Counted from the stretch's first letter, positions 11,336 to 23,559 are shown. The stretch is 64,000 nt of DNA from Kitagawia praeruptora (GCA_037693485.1 CM075354.1:155583501-155647500), one strand, 5' to 3'. The notes: generated from the sequence alone by a model not told the origin. A program made the numbers and translations.

Positions 11336-12215
11336 TTACAGACATGCATGTGAGATATATAAATTTCTATATGCAGCAAATTTTAAAAATTCTGTAATAC
11401 CTAGTTCAATTAAGGAAACCTTTTTTACCCACCATTACATTTATAAATTTTCATATTTAACACGTTACGCATGATAATACCAACAAAATTCATTCACTGT
11501 ATTATTCTAATCTTCTACATCATTTTAATTTTCTTTAGAAAGTGACCCTATTTGTCCTGGCTATAAACAAATCACTTTTTAGTTCGTAAAAATGGAAAAT
11601 CAGTAGGCTTTTCGTAAAGTGCAGTGATAATGTCTAGAAAAAGCGAAAAAAGAAAAACTATATAGCGTGAGGGAAAAGTTTATGCGAATTATTAACATAG
11701 CACAGAAACAAACAAAACAGACATGACAATCTGATAAGTTCCTAGCATCATAAATCGTAATATCATTTCCATGAAAAAAGCATGACCAAGAACATGAAGT
11801 TCGCTGTTCTGCATGAAGGTACTTGATAGCAAAGATTATGCTACATACCCAAAGTCCAAAAAACTCAAAAACATTCGAAATTGCACATAAAATGTTATCC
11901 GATTAATTAAGGACGGTTAACATATTCGTACTCACGGAGTATTATAGTTCACTTATTTCCGTGCTTTCTAGTAGAACCATACCTATAATTTTGGAATGGT
12001 AAGATCCTAGGATCCAACCTACAATTTTGAAATGATAAGCTCCTAAATCACGGTTTCAACACGATAGGTTACGATAATTGTTACTTGCGGACACAAGCGA
12101 AACCCCTAGGATTAATCTCACTATCAAGTACAATCGGGTCTTTTTATCTTTAAAATTTTAAATTTGACTTGGGCGTAATCATTGGTCCTAACAACACTTC
12201 CGTTGCTACAATATA
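11336..12215. other. intergenic, end of duplicate copy 1
   Basis: No gene is seen. It matches copy 2 up to 12135; around 11900 it gives the empty site for the copy 2 foldback MITE at 63426-63658. Confidence 0.6.
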
Positions 12216-12496
12216 CTCCCTCTGTCCCCTCCATTTGTTATCGTTTTAAAATGGGGTATTGACACGCATTTTAAGGTGGATTTTAAGGATAGTTCCATAA
12301 CTTTGTTTCAAAAAAAAGAATAGTTCCATAACTTATTTTTGAAAGTTTCTTTTTTTGTATAAAAATAGAACAATTCTATTTTTATACAAAAAAAGAAAAT
12401 TTTAAAAATAAGTTATGAAACTATCCTTAAAATCCATCTTAAAATGCGTGCCAGAAAGTGACAAAAAAGTGTAAACAAATTGATGGGACAGAGGAG
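12216..12496. mobile_element. Stowaway-type MITE with a long hairpin
   Basis: The left end CTCCCTCTGTCCCCTCC and the inverted right end CTCCTCTGTCCCATC are flanked by TA. The interior is a foldback closely related to the MITE at 9854-10100 (AAGGATAGTTCCATAACTT and its complement). The two are members of one family. Confidence 0.88.
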
Positions 12497-14025
12497 TAGA
12501 CTTTAAAGTTTTGTAATAAAATAAAAATTGGGCCTTTAGATGGGCCTTTAGATGGGCTAGTATATATTACGTAACATCTCCATAAGCCTTAATTTTGATT
12601 TTCTTTTACATACCAATCCATGTTTTTTGTGAAGGTCAGCAAACTGCCTTGTTGCAGTTCAATTACAAATATTATGTTAAATCACAAAACGTACGTAACA
12701 TAAATTAAGAATTTATAGTCACTAGTATTAGTAAAGGGCCGGCTAAAGGCTGTGAAATCTCACAAGGACAAGCCATAAAATGAAGAGGGCATTTGACATT
12801 CCGAAATTTGTTATTACCAAATTACTCTGTTAACAGATATTTGATGCAAAAAAAATAGAAACTGAATGACTTGTGGTCCGTAATGATAACACGAGTCATT
12901 GGCATGACAGAAATCATACGTCTGTCACATACGACACATGCAGTCGGAGCTTTTAGGCCCCTGTCTGCAATCACCTTGGTAGAGTTTGAATTTGCTAAGG
13001 AGTATGAATTTGCTAAGGAGTAGAGATTTGGTGGGAAAAAAAGCCCGAGTACACATAGGCTTGAGTGTTGCACTATTGCACTCTGGTTATGCGGTAGACC
13101 TCGTCTGGTACGGAGGCAGCTCCCCTTGTTGCACCTACCTTTCTATTCAAGGCAGTTATCATTATAACAGTGCAAACCGATATATACTTACTTTGCCTTT
13201 GGTTGATCGGCAATAGGAAATGAAGAAATGTGTCACTTAATTTTAGGTTAGCCGTAGGAAATAAAGAAATATACCATGAATATTTATCAGACACAGTAAT
13301 GTTCTGCAGAATGTACTCAGATCAATACTGTGTAATGTCAGTTGTTTGGTTTCTTGTAAAGCTACTACATGCATGATGCATGTACAATTTATTTTTGAAC
13401 ACAAATTGTATATGATCTAATCTTTTGGGAACAACTAAACTAATTACAGTGAAAACAAATACGAACAGAGCTTTTCGCCTTTTCTTTAGGTCTTAAGAAC
13501 ATATGTTATTGATCTGATAATAAACTCAGATGCTAGGGCAGTACTAATATATTTCAAAAAGTCATCTACACCACACGACGAAGATAACATAACTAATCTA
13601 GACCGTGGAGCCAATCAAGCAAGTTCGAATTGACGTAACATGAAAAAATCTATCACATGCATACTAAAATTTTCAACCAGAAATCAGTAGTTGGCTTAAT
13701 TATACTCAATTATTCATCAACCAGAAACCAGAAATATGTTGGCTTTGACGTGAATTATGTTTATCAATCTCCTTTCTATCACAGAAACTAATATTCTGCT
13801 GATTTTGTATTAATTTAATACGAAAATATCCTAATGATAAGACGAAATGAAACTACAAGAAGATCATACACTTTTTTCTTGGTCTTTTTCCTGATCCAAC
13901 CTCATTTCCCACATACATACTCAACCAAACCACAAAACCAAAGCCAGACCACTATGAAGATATAGAAGTAACTACAAAATAGAGCATTTTGCAATTTAAT
14001 TCTGGTTATAAGGAAAATGACCTAT
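12497..14025. other. intergenic stretch
   Basis: No supported gene. There are small direct repeats (GGGCCTTTAGATG twice near 12533; GAATTTGCTAAGGAGTA twice near 12990) and a palindrome-rich GCATGATGCATG near 13372. Frames of up to 83 codons on both strands overlap one another and have no family signature. Confidence 0.5.
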
Positions 14026-14597
14026 CACTACACCACAAATGGTCTATGGCAACACCCAAAATAAGTGTTAATAATGCTGAAAAATGTTACCATAGGATTT
14101 AAGGCAACACTTTGGTCAATTTTGAAGGTGTTGGGAATTTGCATGTGGGCTTAGAGGTTAAGCCAACACATTTTGTCAAAACTATGGCAACATCAACATG
14201 ATGTTGCCTTAGGCACTTCTGCCAACATTTCGTGCAATATAGCAACACTATTTTGGGTGTTGGCATAAAATCTATGGCAACACTGTCTACTCAACACCAA
14301 CACCCTTGCGATGTTGCCATATAGGCTATTCCAACATCTTTGTCCCTCTACAGCAACACCAGTTGATATAAATTTTCTGAAAATTTTAATTTTAATTTTT
14401 TTTTGGATTTTGTTTTTTTGTGATATTCTTAAAATTTTCAAAAATACAATAAAAAATTAACGCAAGTCAAGGTAAACTAAAATATAATTTAATCAATCAC
14501 ATTTATCAACATTTATAAAACTAAAATATATCACTAATTTCGTTACAAAAAATTACTAATTACAAAAGTCAAATCATTATACAATTAAATCTACACT

Positions 14598-15618
14598 CTA
14601 TTTCAGTGTCCTTCTCAAGCCTAGCCTTTTACTTCCACGTGGGTATTTCATCTTCTCCAACTCCTGTACATGAAAGAAATTGACCAAATTAAGGAAACTA
14701 CTAGACGAACAAGCAACTAATAAAAACCATTCCATGTTAGTATCTCCAGCACATGCATCTCATAACGTGGAAACATTTATTATAAAGTAAATAGCTTCAT
14801 AAGATAGTTCTAAACCTGGTGAACAACATTTCTTTTTCTAATCCCATCACCTGCAGCCATGAACCTGTAATAAACATAAAGGAAAAGAGGGCAGCAATCA
14901 TAATTGTGGAACACAGAAGATAAGTAATTTGTGGTCTAATTAGTATGCTTAAAATAAGAGCATGTGCGCTTGACAGATATATACTCAGTTAGATGGTTTT
15001 TTATTCCAAATATAAACTTGAATGAGTTTCCAAAATGTATAACATAATCTATTGTTTTTTTTGTGTACCCAGTATAACATTACTTAAGTGTATGTCCACT
15101 TGGATGTTGTCCCTGTATTGCATCTGGATTATTAGATGTTATGAAAATGCACTTTGGATTGTCCTGCTCGACAATTCTACATCCAAGTTAAAATCTGACT
15201 TCCGTGGTACTGCAACTTAGATGATAGCACGTGAGCTCATGCATTCAACGAGGAAGATGATCAACGATGCGAGATTTGTAATTAGGTGAGTTATTTAACA
15301 GATGCAAGTTATAGATTTCGTCTATGTAACGTACATACATAAGTTGTACCTCTGAACTAGATCTTTTTCCTCCTTCAAGAGAAACCTGAATTCGACTGCC
15401 ACAAATGATTGTGCCCTGCATGCCAGCAATCTGCAGTATGAGGAAACAGATGGACTTAATAAGCACAGTTGCAAGATTCTAGAACTGAAAGGATAAAAAA
15501 GTATGCCACAAAGCATGTAAAAGTAAATACCAGTTGCATCAGCTGCTGTTAATGTCATGATATCACCAGCTGACCAAACATTGACGGCCGAACTAACAAC
15601 TGACCATCTCAATCGCAT
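14598..15618 (-). pseudogene. unidentified exon-like pieces carried by the CACTA element
   Basis: Several minus-strand pieces look like exons. The last is 14663-14598, with an acceptor TACAG, an open run starting ELEKMKYPRGSKRLG and a TAG stop. Another near 14866-14820 reads MAAGDGIRKRNVVHQ. One near 15430-15355 follows CTGCAG and contains GMQGTIICGSRIQVSLEGGK. One near 15618-15531 contains VNVWSAGDIMTLTAADATG before a GTATTT donor. Phases do not all agree. I do not recognise the source: it may be a captured host gene or a decayed transposon accessory gene. Confidence 0.35.
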
Positions 15619-16197
15619 CTATTATTGAACCCATATAATTCAACTTCATATTTCCGAAAGCCAATCAAAATTCTAAACATAAACTTCAAACTATAAAACT
15701 TGTATTTTAGAACTTAACATAACTTGTATTTTACTTGGAACTTGGAACTTAACATAACATAAAACTTGCATGGACTTAATAAATATAATATCACTTGGAA
15801 CTTGTACTATCAACTAAATTACAAATGGTACATAATTGTACGATATAGTAACTAAAACAATTATTGAACTCATAATATGTTAGCAATCAAACCAAATCAG
15901 TCTAGCAATTTCATATGAAATCTGGCCTGTATAAACACTTTCTAGACCTATAATTAACAAGTGTTGAAGTGTCAATTAAGAATCCACTTCAATACTCGTT
16001 AATAACCAGATTGTTAGCTTTAATGGCATTGGAAAGCATTCTCCAAAGTCCGTGTATGCAAATTGGCAGAATAGATTGGTTATATTTTAAAAAAGAGTTC
16101 AATGGTTCTTTAGGTAATTAAATTTTATTTATACCAAAAAACTGCATATTCTGCAGTGCCAAAAGAGAGCAAGAATTTAAATTACTAAGAATTTTAC

Positions 16198-16783
16198 TTG
16201 AACAGCCTCTGCAGCCTTGTCACAATAGTGCCTGAAATGCAAATCGGAGCCACAATGTGATGCCAAGGAAGACATATACATCTATTTCTTGTCATACATC
16301 TATAGAACTTGTGTATTTCGATAATGGGTCCCGGTCCCTGGCAAACGCATGCCAGGGACGGGTTATCGAGCATACGGTTTTTAAGCCGTTGGATCGTTGA
16401 TCCAACGGCTCTGATTTAAAAAAAAAAAAACACCGTACCGCATAAACTTTATGCGGTACAGAGTAATTACCAAAATGTCCCTACTGTTCACGTACCGCAG
16501 AAACTTTCTGCGGTACGATGAACAGTAGATTTTTTATATGAAAACAGGGGGGCATTTTGGTAATTACTCCGTACCGCATAAAGTTTATGCGGTACGTTAT
16601 TGTTTTTTTTTAAATCACAGCCGTTGGATCAACGATCCAACGGCTTAAAAGCCGTATGCTCCATAACCCGTCCCTGGCATGCGTTTGCCAGGGACCGGGA
16701 GCCTTCGATAATTAAGTTAGAAAGATAGTTTACCTGCAAGGGCAAAGTGGTGCACCCAATGTATCTTTATGATCTGCCAAGCC
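16198..16783 (-). pseudogene. captured ferredoxin-thioredoxin reductase catalytic-subunit fragment
   Basis: Two minus-strand exons are visible. Exon 16783-16734 reads GLADHKDTLGAPLCPC and exon 16231-16198 reads HYCDKAAEAVQ. The codon between them (R) is split, AG|G, by an intron with a GTAAAC donor and a TTTCAG acceptor, and the second exon ends CAA|GTAAAA. This is the CPCRHYDDKAAE core of the chloroplast FTR catalytic chain, whose cysteines bind the 4Fe-4S cluster and the redox-active disulfide. Here the first D of HYDDK is C. The flanking exons, including the one with the later CPC and CHC motifs, are not found, so it cannot encode a working enzyme. The intron holds the later MITE at 16326-16703. 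Confidence 0.85.
16326..16703. mobile_element. Mutator-type foldback MITE
   Basis: A 9-bp duplication TTCGATAAT flanks it (16317-16325, 16704-16712). The arms of about 100 bp or more are nearly perfect inverted repeats (GGTCCCTGGCAAACGCATGC; GCCGTTGGATC), and inside are further palindromes (GTACCGCATAAA...TTTATGCGGTAC). The 9-bp duplication fits Mutator-like transposition. Confidence 0.92.
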
Positions 16784-17399
16784 CTGTTTGTCATCAAACA
16801 AGATTTATCATATTTTCACAAGACATTAAAACAATAGTAGAATGGAGGTTTTTTCAATATTCAGAAAAAAACAAGGAGGTAATTCTTAAAATGTGTGTTT
16901 CCAGTTATTTTTAAGGTGTATTACATGAAAACAAACCCGTAATACCGAAAGAAATGATAATTTCATACATGGTATAGGCATTTCCATACCAACTTCAGTA
17001 TTTACTAAAACTTCTGCATATCATATTACCATTGATCAAAACTGTAGTAGCAATTGACTCATCAATTATGACCACAGGAGCACATGAAATACAAAAATGA
17101 TAATAACAAATACACGAGAGGCTATGTACAATAGCAATATCACATCAGAAACCAATGAGTTATCAACATAAAATTACAAGTTTTAATTTATCTCATTGTT
17201 GTGACTGGAAAAATGCAAGTATCGAGTGGTTTGAGCTTCAAGATCATTAAATTGGTACGAGAAGCCGAAGTCCATAATTAATACCAAGTTGACCCCTTTA
17301 TCCAGGAAAAATAAAATATGAATTAGGGAAAGTGGGAGTAGAAAAAAGAAAACCTTGATGACTACAGAAGTGACAACAACAATATTTTAGCTACAATAT

Positions 17400-17810
17400 A
17401 TACTACGAACTAGTTAGACGGAGATGAACTTCGAACCCGAAAATAATTCAACAAAAACCCGACAATAATTTAACACATGCACCTCAGATTCATCAACAAA
17501 ATCAACAAACCCCAAAAAGTCCCAATTAGAAAAAACCCCCAAAAACTAGGGTTTGTAAACCCCCAAAATTAACAAAATAGAAAATCCCCAAAAACTAGGG
17601 TTTGTAAACAACGAATGAACTAATTAAACTAGGGTAATTAGACAGAAACAAACATACCACGAACCAGAGATGAGCTTCAATCGGATATGAGTTTCGACCG
17701 GCGATGAGCTTCGAACCGAGTTAAAGAGCTTCGAACCAGAGACGTTGTTTCAATGGGAGAGTTGAGAGAGAGAGAGAGAGAGAAGAGAGAGAGTCAGAGA
17801 TAGAGTGTGG
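17400..17810 (-). other. 5'-leader-like sequence with GA microsatellite in the CACTA element
   Basis: A GA run lies at 17764-17794. To its left are two copies of CCCCAAAAACTAGGGTTTGT and CTTCGAACC/GAGCTTC repeats. On the minus strand this resembles a CT-rich plant 5' leader followed by a GTATGTTTG donor near 17660. It may be the leader of a captured gene. No start codon can be tied to it. Confidence 0.35.
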
Positions 17811-18373
17811 GTGTTTTTAATTTTCAGACCAAGCGTAAGTGTAAGTGTATTATAATTTTTGAGCGGTCTTTATTTTGATTAAGAGCGGGCTTTATTTTTC
17901 ACCAAGTGCGGGCTTTTTTCCCCAATTTTTTAAACACTTTTTTGGGTGTCTAAGGCAACACCCTTATAAGTGTTGGCATTGAGTAAAAAATTGTATCTAA
18001 GGCAACATCAACGGCAACAGCCGGCTATGATGTTAGCATACATTCGTTTTAATTATTTTTAGACATCTAAAGCAACATTTTTCGTGGCAACATCCTTTCT
18101 CAGTGTTGGTAAAGACCTTTTGTGGTGTAGTGTAAAAACTGAGCTAAATTGGAAACCTGAATCCGGAAAATGACGAACATCTTTAAGGACTTGATCACTG
18201 CTTTGATATGTGCCAAGAACATACGTAATGCACACATTTATCTAAAGATTCATATAAATCAACATGGTATCTAGCCTCAAGGAATTATTAGAAGAGGACA
18301 TGTTTATAAAAATTGGCAATCAGTACAGTCTCTGTCATACTTTTGTTTTGTCTGGCGGCGGATACAGTTTTAG

Positions 18374-18511
18374 TTGACCATATATTATGTTGTGGGCTAA
18401 TAACGTATCTTGCCAATTGCAATCAGAAATTATATATGAAAAAATTGACTTCATTATCAAATTTGTTGTAGCAGAAAACTTTGACATTTACAAATCCAAA
18501 ACCAGTTGACT
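18374..18511. promoter_or_regulatory. W-box cluster upstream of the CRK gene
   Basis: Three copies of TTGAC[C/T] lie on the + strand: 18374-18379 (TTGACC), 18445-18450 (TTGACT) and 18506-18511 (TTGACT). A fourth TTGAC core is at 18481. W-boxes bind WRKY factors, and pathogen- or salicylate-induced CRK genes commonly carry them. The cluster is about 320-460 bp before the start codon. The role is inferred. Confidence 0.5.
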
Positions 18512-18724
18512 TGAATATGATGAGGGCTATTATAATGATGTTTTTGCAAGGCAAGCCCAGTTCTTAAGGAGGATTCGAATCCATGATGTCGTAAGGAGGG
18601 GAGGGGGAACGCAATATAATAATGTCCATCATAAAAATTACTAATGAAGCTGACAATGATATCCAGGCTGGTTTAGGTTCTCATAAGCATCTAATTTGGA
18701 CTTAAATGTGATTTTAAAACTTGA

Positions 18725-18730
18725 TATAAA
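18725..18730 (+). promoter_or_regulatory. candidate TATA box of the CRK gene
   Basis: TATAAA lies about 100 bp upstream of the ATG, a plausible distance for a short leader. No transcript data are available to confirm it. Confidence 0.35.
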
Positions 18731-18831
18731 TGTTCATTGATCTAGCTATCCATTCAGAAACAATTCAGCAAACTGATACATAGATCAGCTACCACAGTTC
18801 AGCTTTTTTAAAACACAAAAATATAATCAGA

Positions 18832-21800
18832 ATGAAGGGTAATATCAACTTCAGCCATACTTTTGTGATTGTGTTGATGATCATGAAAGGAATTATATCG
18901 AACTCTCAGAAGGAAGAGCTACTAGAACTCTGCACTAAATTGGAAGTATCAGTGGACCTGTCAATTTTCTTAAGCAGTGTTAACAAGACCTTTGGAGACA
19001 TGAGAGAACAGCTGTCTAATGCACACTTCGCGACATCATATGAAACAGATGTGTTCGGGATGGCTCAGTGCAGGAACTATCTCTCAACTGTGGATTGTTT
19101 GGCTTGCTTTGATGCCGGTGTCACTCAAATTAGACGCAAGTGCCATGCTGCGGTGGTTGGCGCTCACTTTATATACCAAGGATGCTTCCTCAGGTCTTCT
19201 GTCTGCTTTTAATTTGCTTGGAGTTCGATTATAAGTTAACTTTAGATCGTTACTGTTCTTCCTTAGATATTTTGTTCAGTCCGAAAACTGAAATGATATT
19301 GTAGTGAAGTAAAAGTCTTTCCATTGAACAAATTGATTAAAATTCATTTCTTCCATCTTACGTAGGTTAGGTTGTCTCATTCTTCCACACCATGTCCTTC
19401 AGAAAGTTCATGTCCTTCTTTAGTTGACAACTTCAGCTTCATTGTATCCCATTCCATTCCTTCAAAAGAATCAAAGCACACAGCCTTGATTTACGGATTC
19501 CACCTCCTTTTTTTTGAGCCAAACAAGTCCGAAAATTGCTTGGCCATGAGATGGACTTAAAAGATAGAAACAAAACAAATCAAGAGTGGCGAAATGTTGT
19601 TATTATTATCTGCCATTTGCTCGTGTTACATCTTCAACCATGATTTTTCCATAAACAGCTACTTGCCTCCGATTAAAAAACAAATCCACTTTTTGAGTTA
19701 AAAGCTCAAAAATTTGCGGAATCATAAACCTACCAACTGGATCAAGCTTATGCTTAGTGATTCATACATTAAGATGGTTTGCTTGTTTGACATTTTTGGT
19801 GGGAGGAAACAAGTTATTAATTCCAAAGGTACTTGCATAGTTCACCTAAGACTACGCCCTAAATCCTTCCAAAATCTTACTCGTTTGATTCATATAATAT
19901 AGATTTAACAAATAACCCCTTGATAATGTTGTTTATAATTAACCAAGTTACGGTTTTATGATAAATGTAGGTACGGGATTCACAACTTCTACAAAGAGAC
20001 AATTCAAAGCTCTGTTTGGGTTTGTAGCTATAATCGTAGTGTGGCTGAGCAAAGTGCTTTTAGTCCAATAGTGCGAGGGTTGTTAACAGATATAGCTGCT
20101 GCCACGCCAAAGACTTATAATTACTTTGCAGCAGCAAAGCGGCAAGTGAACAGTAGTGGTACAACAGCAACAGCATATGCTGTGGCACAGTGTGTGGAGA
20201 CTATAAGCCAAAGTGATTGCAGAAGTTGCTTGACGACGACATATACTAACTTAATAACATGTCTTCCACAACCAGGGGGGAGCTCTGTAGTAGCAGGTTG
20301 TTTTCTCAGATACTCTGACAGTTCTTTTTTCGCTGATGGCAACATAACTAATATCACACTGTACACAAGAGGAGGTAATACATGATCTATCCTGAGTTAT
20401 TCTTGAATATACTTAGCTTATTGTTTTCTCAATAATCTTGTTGGAATGGACATTAGTAGAGGTATACCTCAGTTTAAAACTACTGTATCATATCATTAGA
20501 ATTGTCATCATATCCGAAGACTAGATTACTACTAGCTAATAGTTTGTTTTTGCAAAAATGTGATAGGGTTTGACCACATCCACATTTGATCTGAATTATG
20601 ATTTATGGAAGAATATGTGACTAGTGAATTTGCATATTCCAGGAAGTTCAAGCACAAAAAAATCTATCGTTGGGATTGTTGGCGGCTTATGCTTTCTTTT
20701 CCTTATAATTGCTTTGCTTTCATGGTATCAATTAGCCTGCAGGAAGGCGAAAGTAGCTGGAAGAGGTGACTAGCATGATTAAACTATCATCAACCTTTGA
20801 TTGCATAAATATAAAGGTCCTCTAAAATAGAAAAAGATGAGTCTATGTTTTAGTTACCATTCTTTTAATGGATCATTTTCTGTATACTAGGTCAGGTATT
20901 ACATGTAACCAAGCTGCAGGGTGCAGTTATTTACAGTTTCGAAGATTTAAAATCAGCGACAAAGAGTTTTAGCCAAGACTACAAAATAGGAGAAGGAGGT
21001 TTTGGAGATGTATACAAGGTAATCTCTCACTTACAATTATTGAATATTGATGGAAGCTTATAACTGTTATGTGGTTATGTCAATTAACAGGGCATAACAA
21101 ATAACGGAGATGTAATTGCAGTAAAGAAACAAGCTCTAACTTCAAACAAATCAAAAGCAGATTTTGAGAGTGAAGTTAAACTCATGAGTAATGTTCATCA
21201 CCGGAATGTCATCCGTCTATTGGGATGCAGTGGGAATGGATCAGAGCTACTTTTTGTGTTCGAATACATGGCAAACGGAAGCCTTGATAAATTCTTATAT
21301 GGTGAGTTCACCTAAATATATACGAGACACTTATGGCGAAAAACCTCGAAATGTGTTCTTCCCTTTAAACTTTAAAGGTAGTGCTAGTATATTTCCTATT
21401 TGGCAGGTGAGAAGCAGGGGACTCTTACCTGGAAACAACGTGTTGACATAATTCTCGGCATAGCTAGGGGACTTGCTTATCTTCATGAAGAATTTCATTC
21501 GTGTATAATACATAGGGATATCAAATCTAGCAACATTTTACTCGATAATGGTTTTCAGCCCAAAATTGCAGATTTTGGGTTGGCCAGACTTACACGTGAG
21601 AATCAAAGTCATCAAATTAGTAGTAGATATGCTGGCACACGGTAAGTTAGCCAACAAATAATCAAGTGTTCCTCATATATATATATTTTTCATTTAAATA
21701 AAATTTGTGAAATCGTACCTTGGAATCTTGGATGATTAAACGACACATTTATTGAAAAATTTCGTAATAAAAAGCAACTCATCATATCAGGGGTTACACA

Positions 21801-22244
21801 GCACCAGAGTATGCAATCCATGGACACTTGACTGAGAAAGTTGATACCTACAGCTTCGGAATTGTAGTCCTTGAAATTATTAGTGGCCTTCGTTGTACTG
21901 ATGTGAAGATTGAGCCTGTCAATGGTTCACTAGTCGAACATGTAAGCAACAGATGTTTACATGAAACTCATATATTTATTTCGTTATTTGCTAAGTGTGC
22001 TTTACAAATCACAATGTCACAGGCCTGGCACTTGTACGAAGAGGACAAGCATCTTGATTTGGTCGATGAGAAACTGGATCCAAATGAATATGATGGAGAA
22101 TATGTTAAAAAGATCATATCTCTTGCCTTAATGTGCACTCAGATGCCAGCTTCTCGGAGACCAGCAATGTCTGAAGTTGTTGTTTTGCTTACTAGTGAAC
22201 TTCTCATCGAGCAAAGACCATTGAGCATGCCAACCTTGGGCTAA
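18832..22244 (+). CDS. cysteine-rich receptor-like protein kinase (DUF26/Gnk2 RLK), 8 exons
   Basis: The exon model is 18832-19193, 19971-20374, 20643-20765, 20891-21018, 21091-21301, 21407-21641, 21791-21941 and 22023-22244. All introns are GT-AG, all phases agree, and the product is 611 aa. A signal peptide (about 1-24) is followed by two Gnk2 domains, each with the C-x8-C-x2-C motif (C80/C89/C92 and C195/C204/C207). A membrane helix lies at about 264-284, then a Ser/Thr kinase: glycine loop GEGGFGDV (330-337), catalytic K351, HRD 445-447, DFG 465-467, APE 492-494. All key catalytic residues are present, so an active plasma-membrane kinase is expected. Such CRKs act in defence and redox or stress signalling; the ligand is unknown. 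The residue before GYTAPE is R488 where most relatives have L. A polyadenylation signal AATAAA is at 22281. The short frames inside intron 1 are not genes. Confidence 0.93.
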
Positions 22245-22332
22245 TTGTAGTAATAAGTATAGATGTTTAGCTTGTTAAAAAATAAAAACTGTTTAAACTA
22301 CCCGAGATTGACGAGATTGCCAAGCTTATTTA

Positions 22333-23332
22333 GGGCCTGTTTGGGAATCCATTTTTCATCCGACTTATGGCTTATAAGGTCATAAGCACTTATGGGGGAT
22401 GTTTGCCAAAATAAGTTTTAGCTCAACTTATAAACCCATAAGTTGAATGTTAAGAATCCTTAACATTCAACTTATGCTTATAACTTATTTCTTGATATAC
22501 GTAATATATAATATCCTTCAAATCTTCAAAACCATATATCTCTCGATCCATTCATTAGAAAATTGATATGTATATATCAAATTTCTCTATTCATCGAGAT
22601 CTATCCATTGATATCCATTGTTATATATATAAAAACAAATATTTTGAAAATTATAAAAAAAAGTTAACTTATAAGTTCTGATTTACCCAAACAGTCTACT
22701 GATTATAAGTTATGATTTACCAAACACTTTTTTGACTAATAATCTCTGTTCTACTTATCACTTATACTAGCTTATAGCCCGTGCGAAGCACGGGTTACTT
22801 TTAAATACTTTTAAAATTATATAATTAAATAAAATAGAGAATAATTTATTACGAATTTATTAGTAATAATAATAGTTTAATAAATGATATGTATTGATTA
22901 GAATTAATAATATAAAATCTTAATGTAAATTTGTTGTTGATGGGATTTGAACCTTGATCTTTGGAAGAGGGATTTAAATAAAGAATATTCCTTATTATTA
23001 GATCTAACGGCTATGTGAAAAGTATTTATGTTTGATATATGGTGTTGAAAAAGAAGAGAAAAGTCGAAGAAGATTGTGTATTGAATTGATGAAGATTGCG
23101 CAGATGAGGTTTAGTAATGGTGTAAATATAAAATACTACTCCGTATTGGTTTAACGGAATTCATTTGATTTGTTTTATATTATAAATAATTTAAAATTAA
23201 ATAATTAGAGTGAAAACCAAAATTTAGGAGAAAACCAAAACTTTCAATGTTTCGGCTTTAATATAATAGTATAGATGACATAAGTGCTTATAAGTCATAA
23301 GCTACTCATTTTAAGATACCCCAAACACCCAC
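22333..23332. mobile_element. Harbinger-type MITE split by a Helitron
   Basis: The left end GGGCCTGTTTGGG and the inverted right end GTGGGTGTTTGGGG are flanked by TTA (22330-22332, 23333-23335). The body has complementary stretches of the CTTATGGCTTATAAGGTCAT type on both sides. Without the nested Helitron it is about 490 bp. It lies just downstream of the CRK polyadenylation signal. Confidence 0.75.
22767..23275 (-). mobile_element. short non-autonomous Helitron
   Basis: On the minus strand it runs from TCTATACTATTATATTAAAG to a 3' hairpin CCCGTGCTTCGCACGGG followed by CTATAAGCTAG. Host A precedes and host T follows. At 509 bp it has no coding capacity. It contains a tRNA box B-like GGTTCAAATCCC on the minus strand near 22945-22934. 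Confidence 0.9.
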
Positions 23333-23559
23333 TTAATAGTTCAAATTTTGGTTAAGTTATGTCAATCAGTCAATGCCAATCTATCCATGCTCTTTATTTA
23401 TTAATGTGTAAAACTATGTTTAAATAATACAAAATTTGATTATCATTTAACTCGGTTCGATTCCTTCCAACTACATAATTATATAAAAATTATTTATTTA
23501 TTTAATTTCTTTAATTTCACCCCGTGTTCGATACCCTATAACTATGTAATTAGATAGTA

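Larger units (their letters stand above)
5163..12135. repeat. large duplicated block, copy 1
   Basis: This stretch matches 55508-63930 in the same order and orientation once later insertions are removed. Anchors are TCTAATGACGATCGATATAT (5261 and 55610), CATCTTCCAATCAGAAAGAA (6711 and 58987), the stretch around 7560 and 60238, and the CCTTTTTTACCCACCATTAC stretch (11420 and 62738). The shared base sequence is non-coding. Private insertions in this copy are 5881-6310, 6488-6706, 6958-7216, 8945-9251 and 9330-11335. Confidence 0.9.
14026..18132. mobile_element. non-autonomous CACTA (En/Spm) transposon
   Basis: Both ends read CACTACACCACAAA inwards, followed by many subterminal copies of GGCAACA in both orientations, as in plant CACTA elements. 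The 3-bp flanks are TAT and TAA, an imperfect duplication. No TNPD/TNP2 transposase is recognisable. The interior holds gene-like exons, among them part of a ferredoxin-thioredoxin reductase gene, and a nested Mutator-type MITE, so it behaves like a gene-carrying Pack-CACTA. Confidence 0.92.

Noticed and set aside
19372..19902. Small + strand frames in CRK intron 1
   Set aside because: They lie between well-defined splice sites and have no family signature; chance frames.
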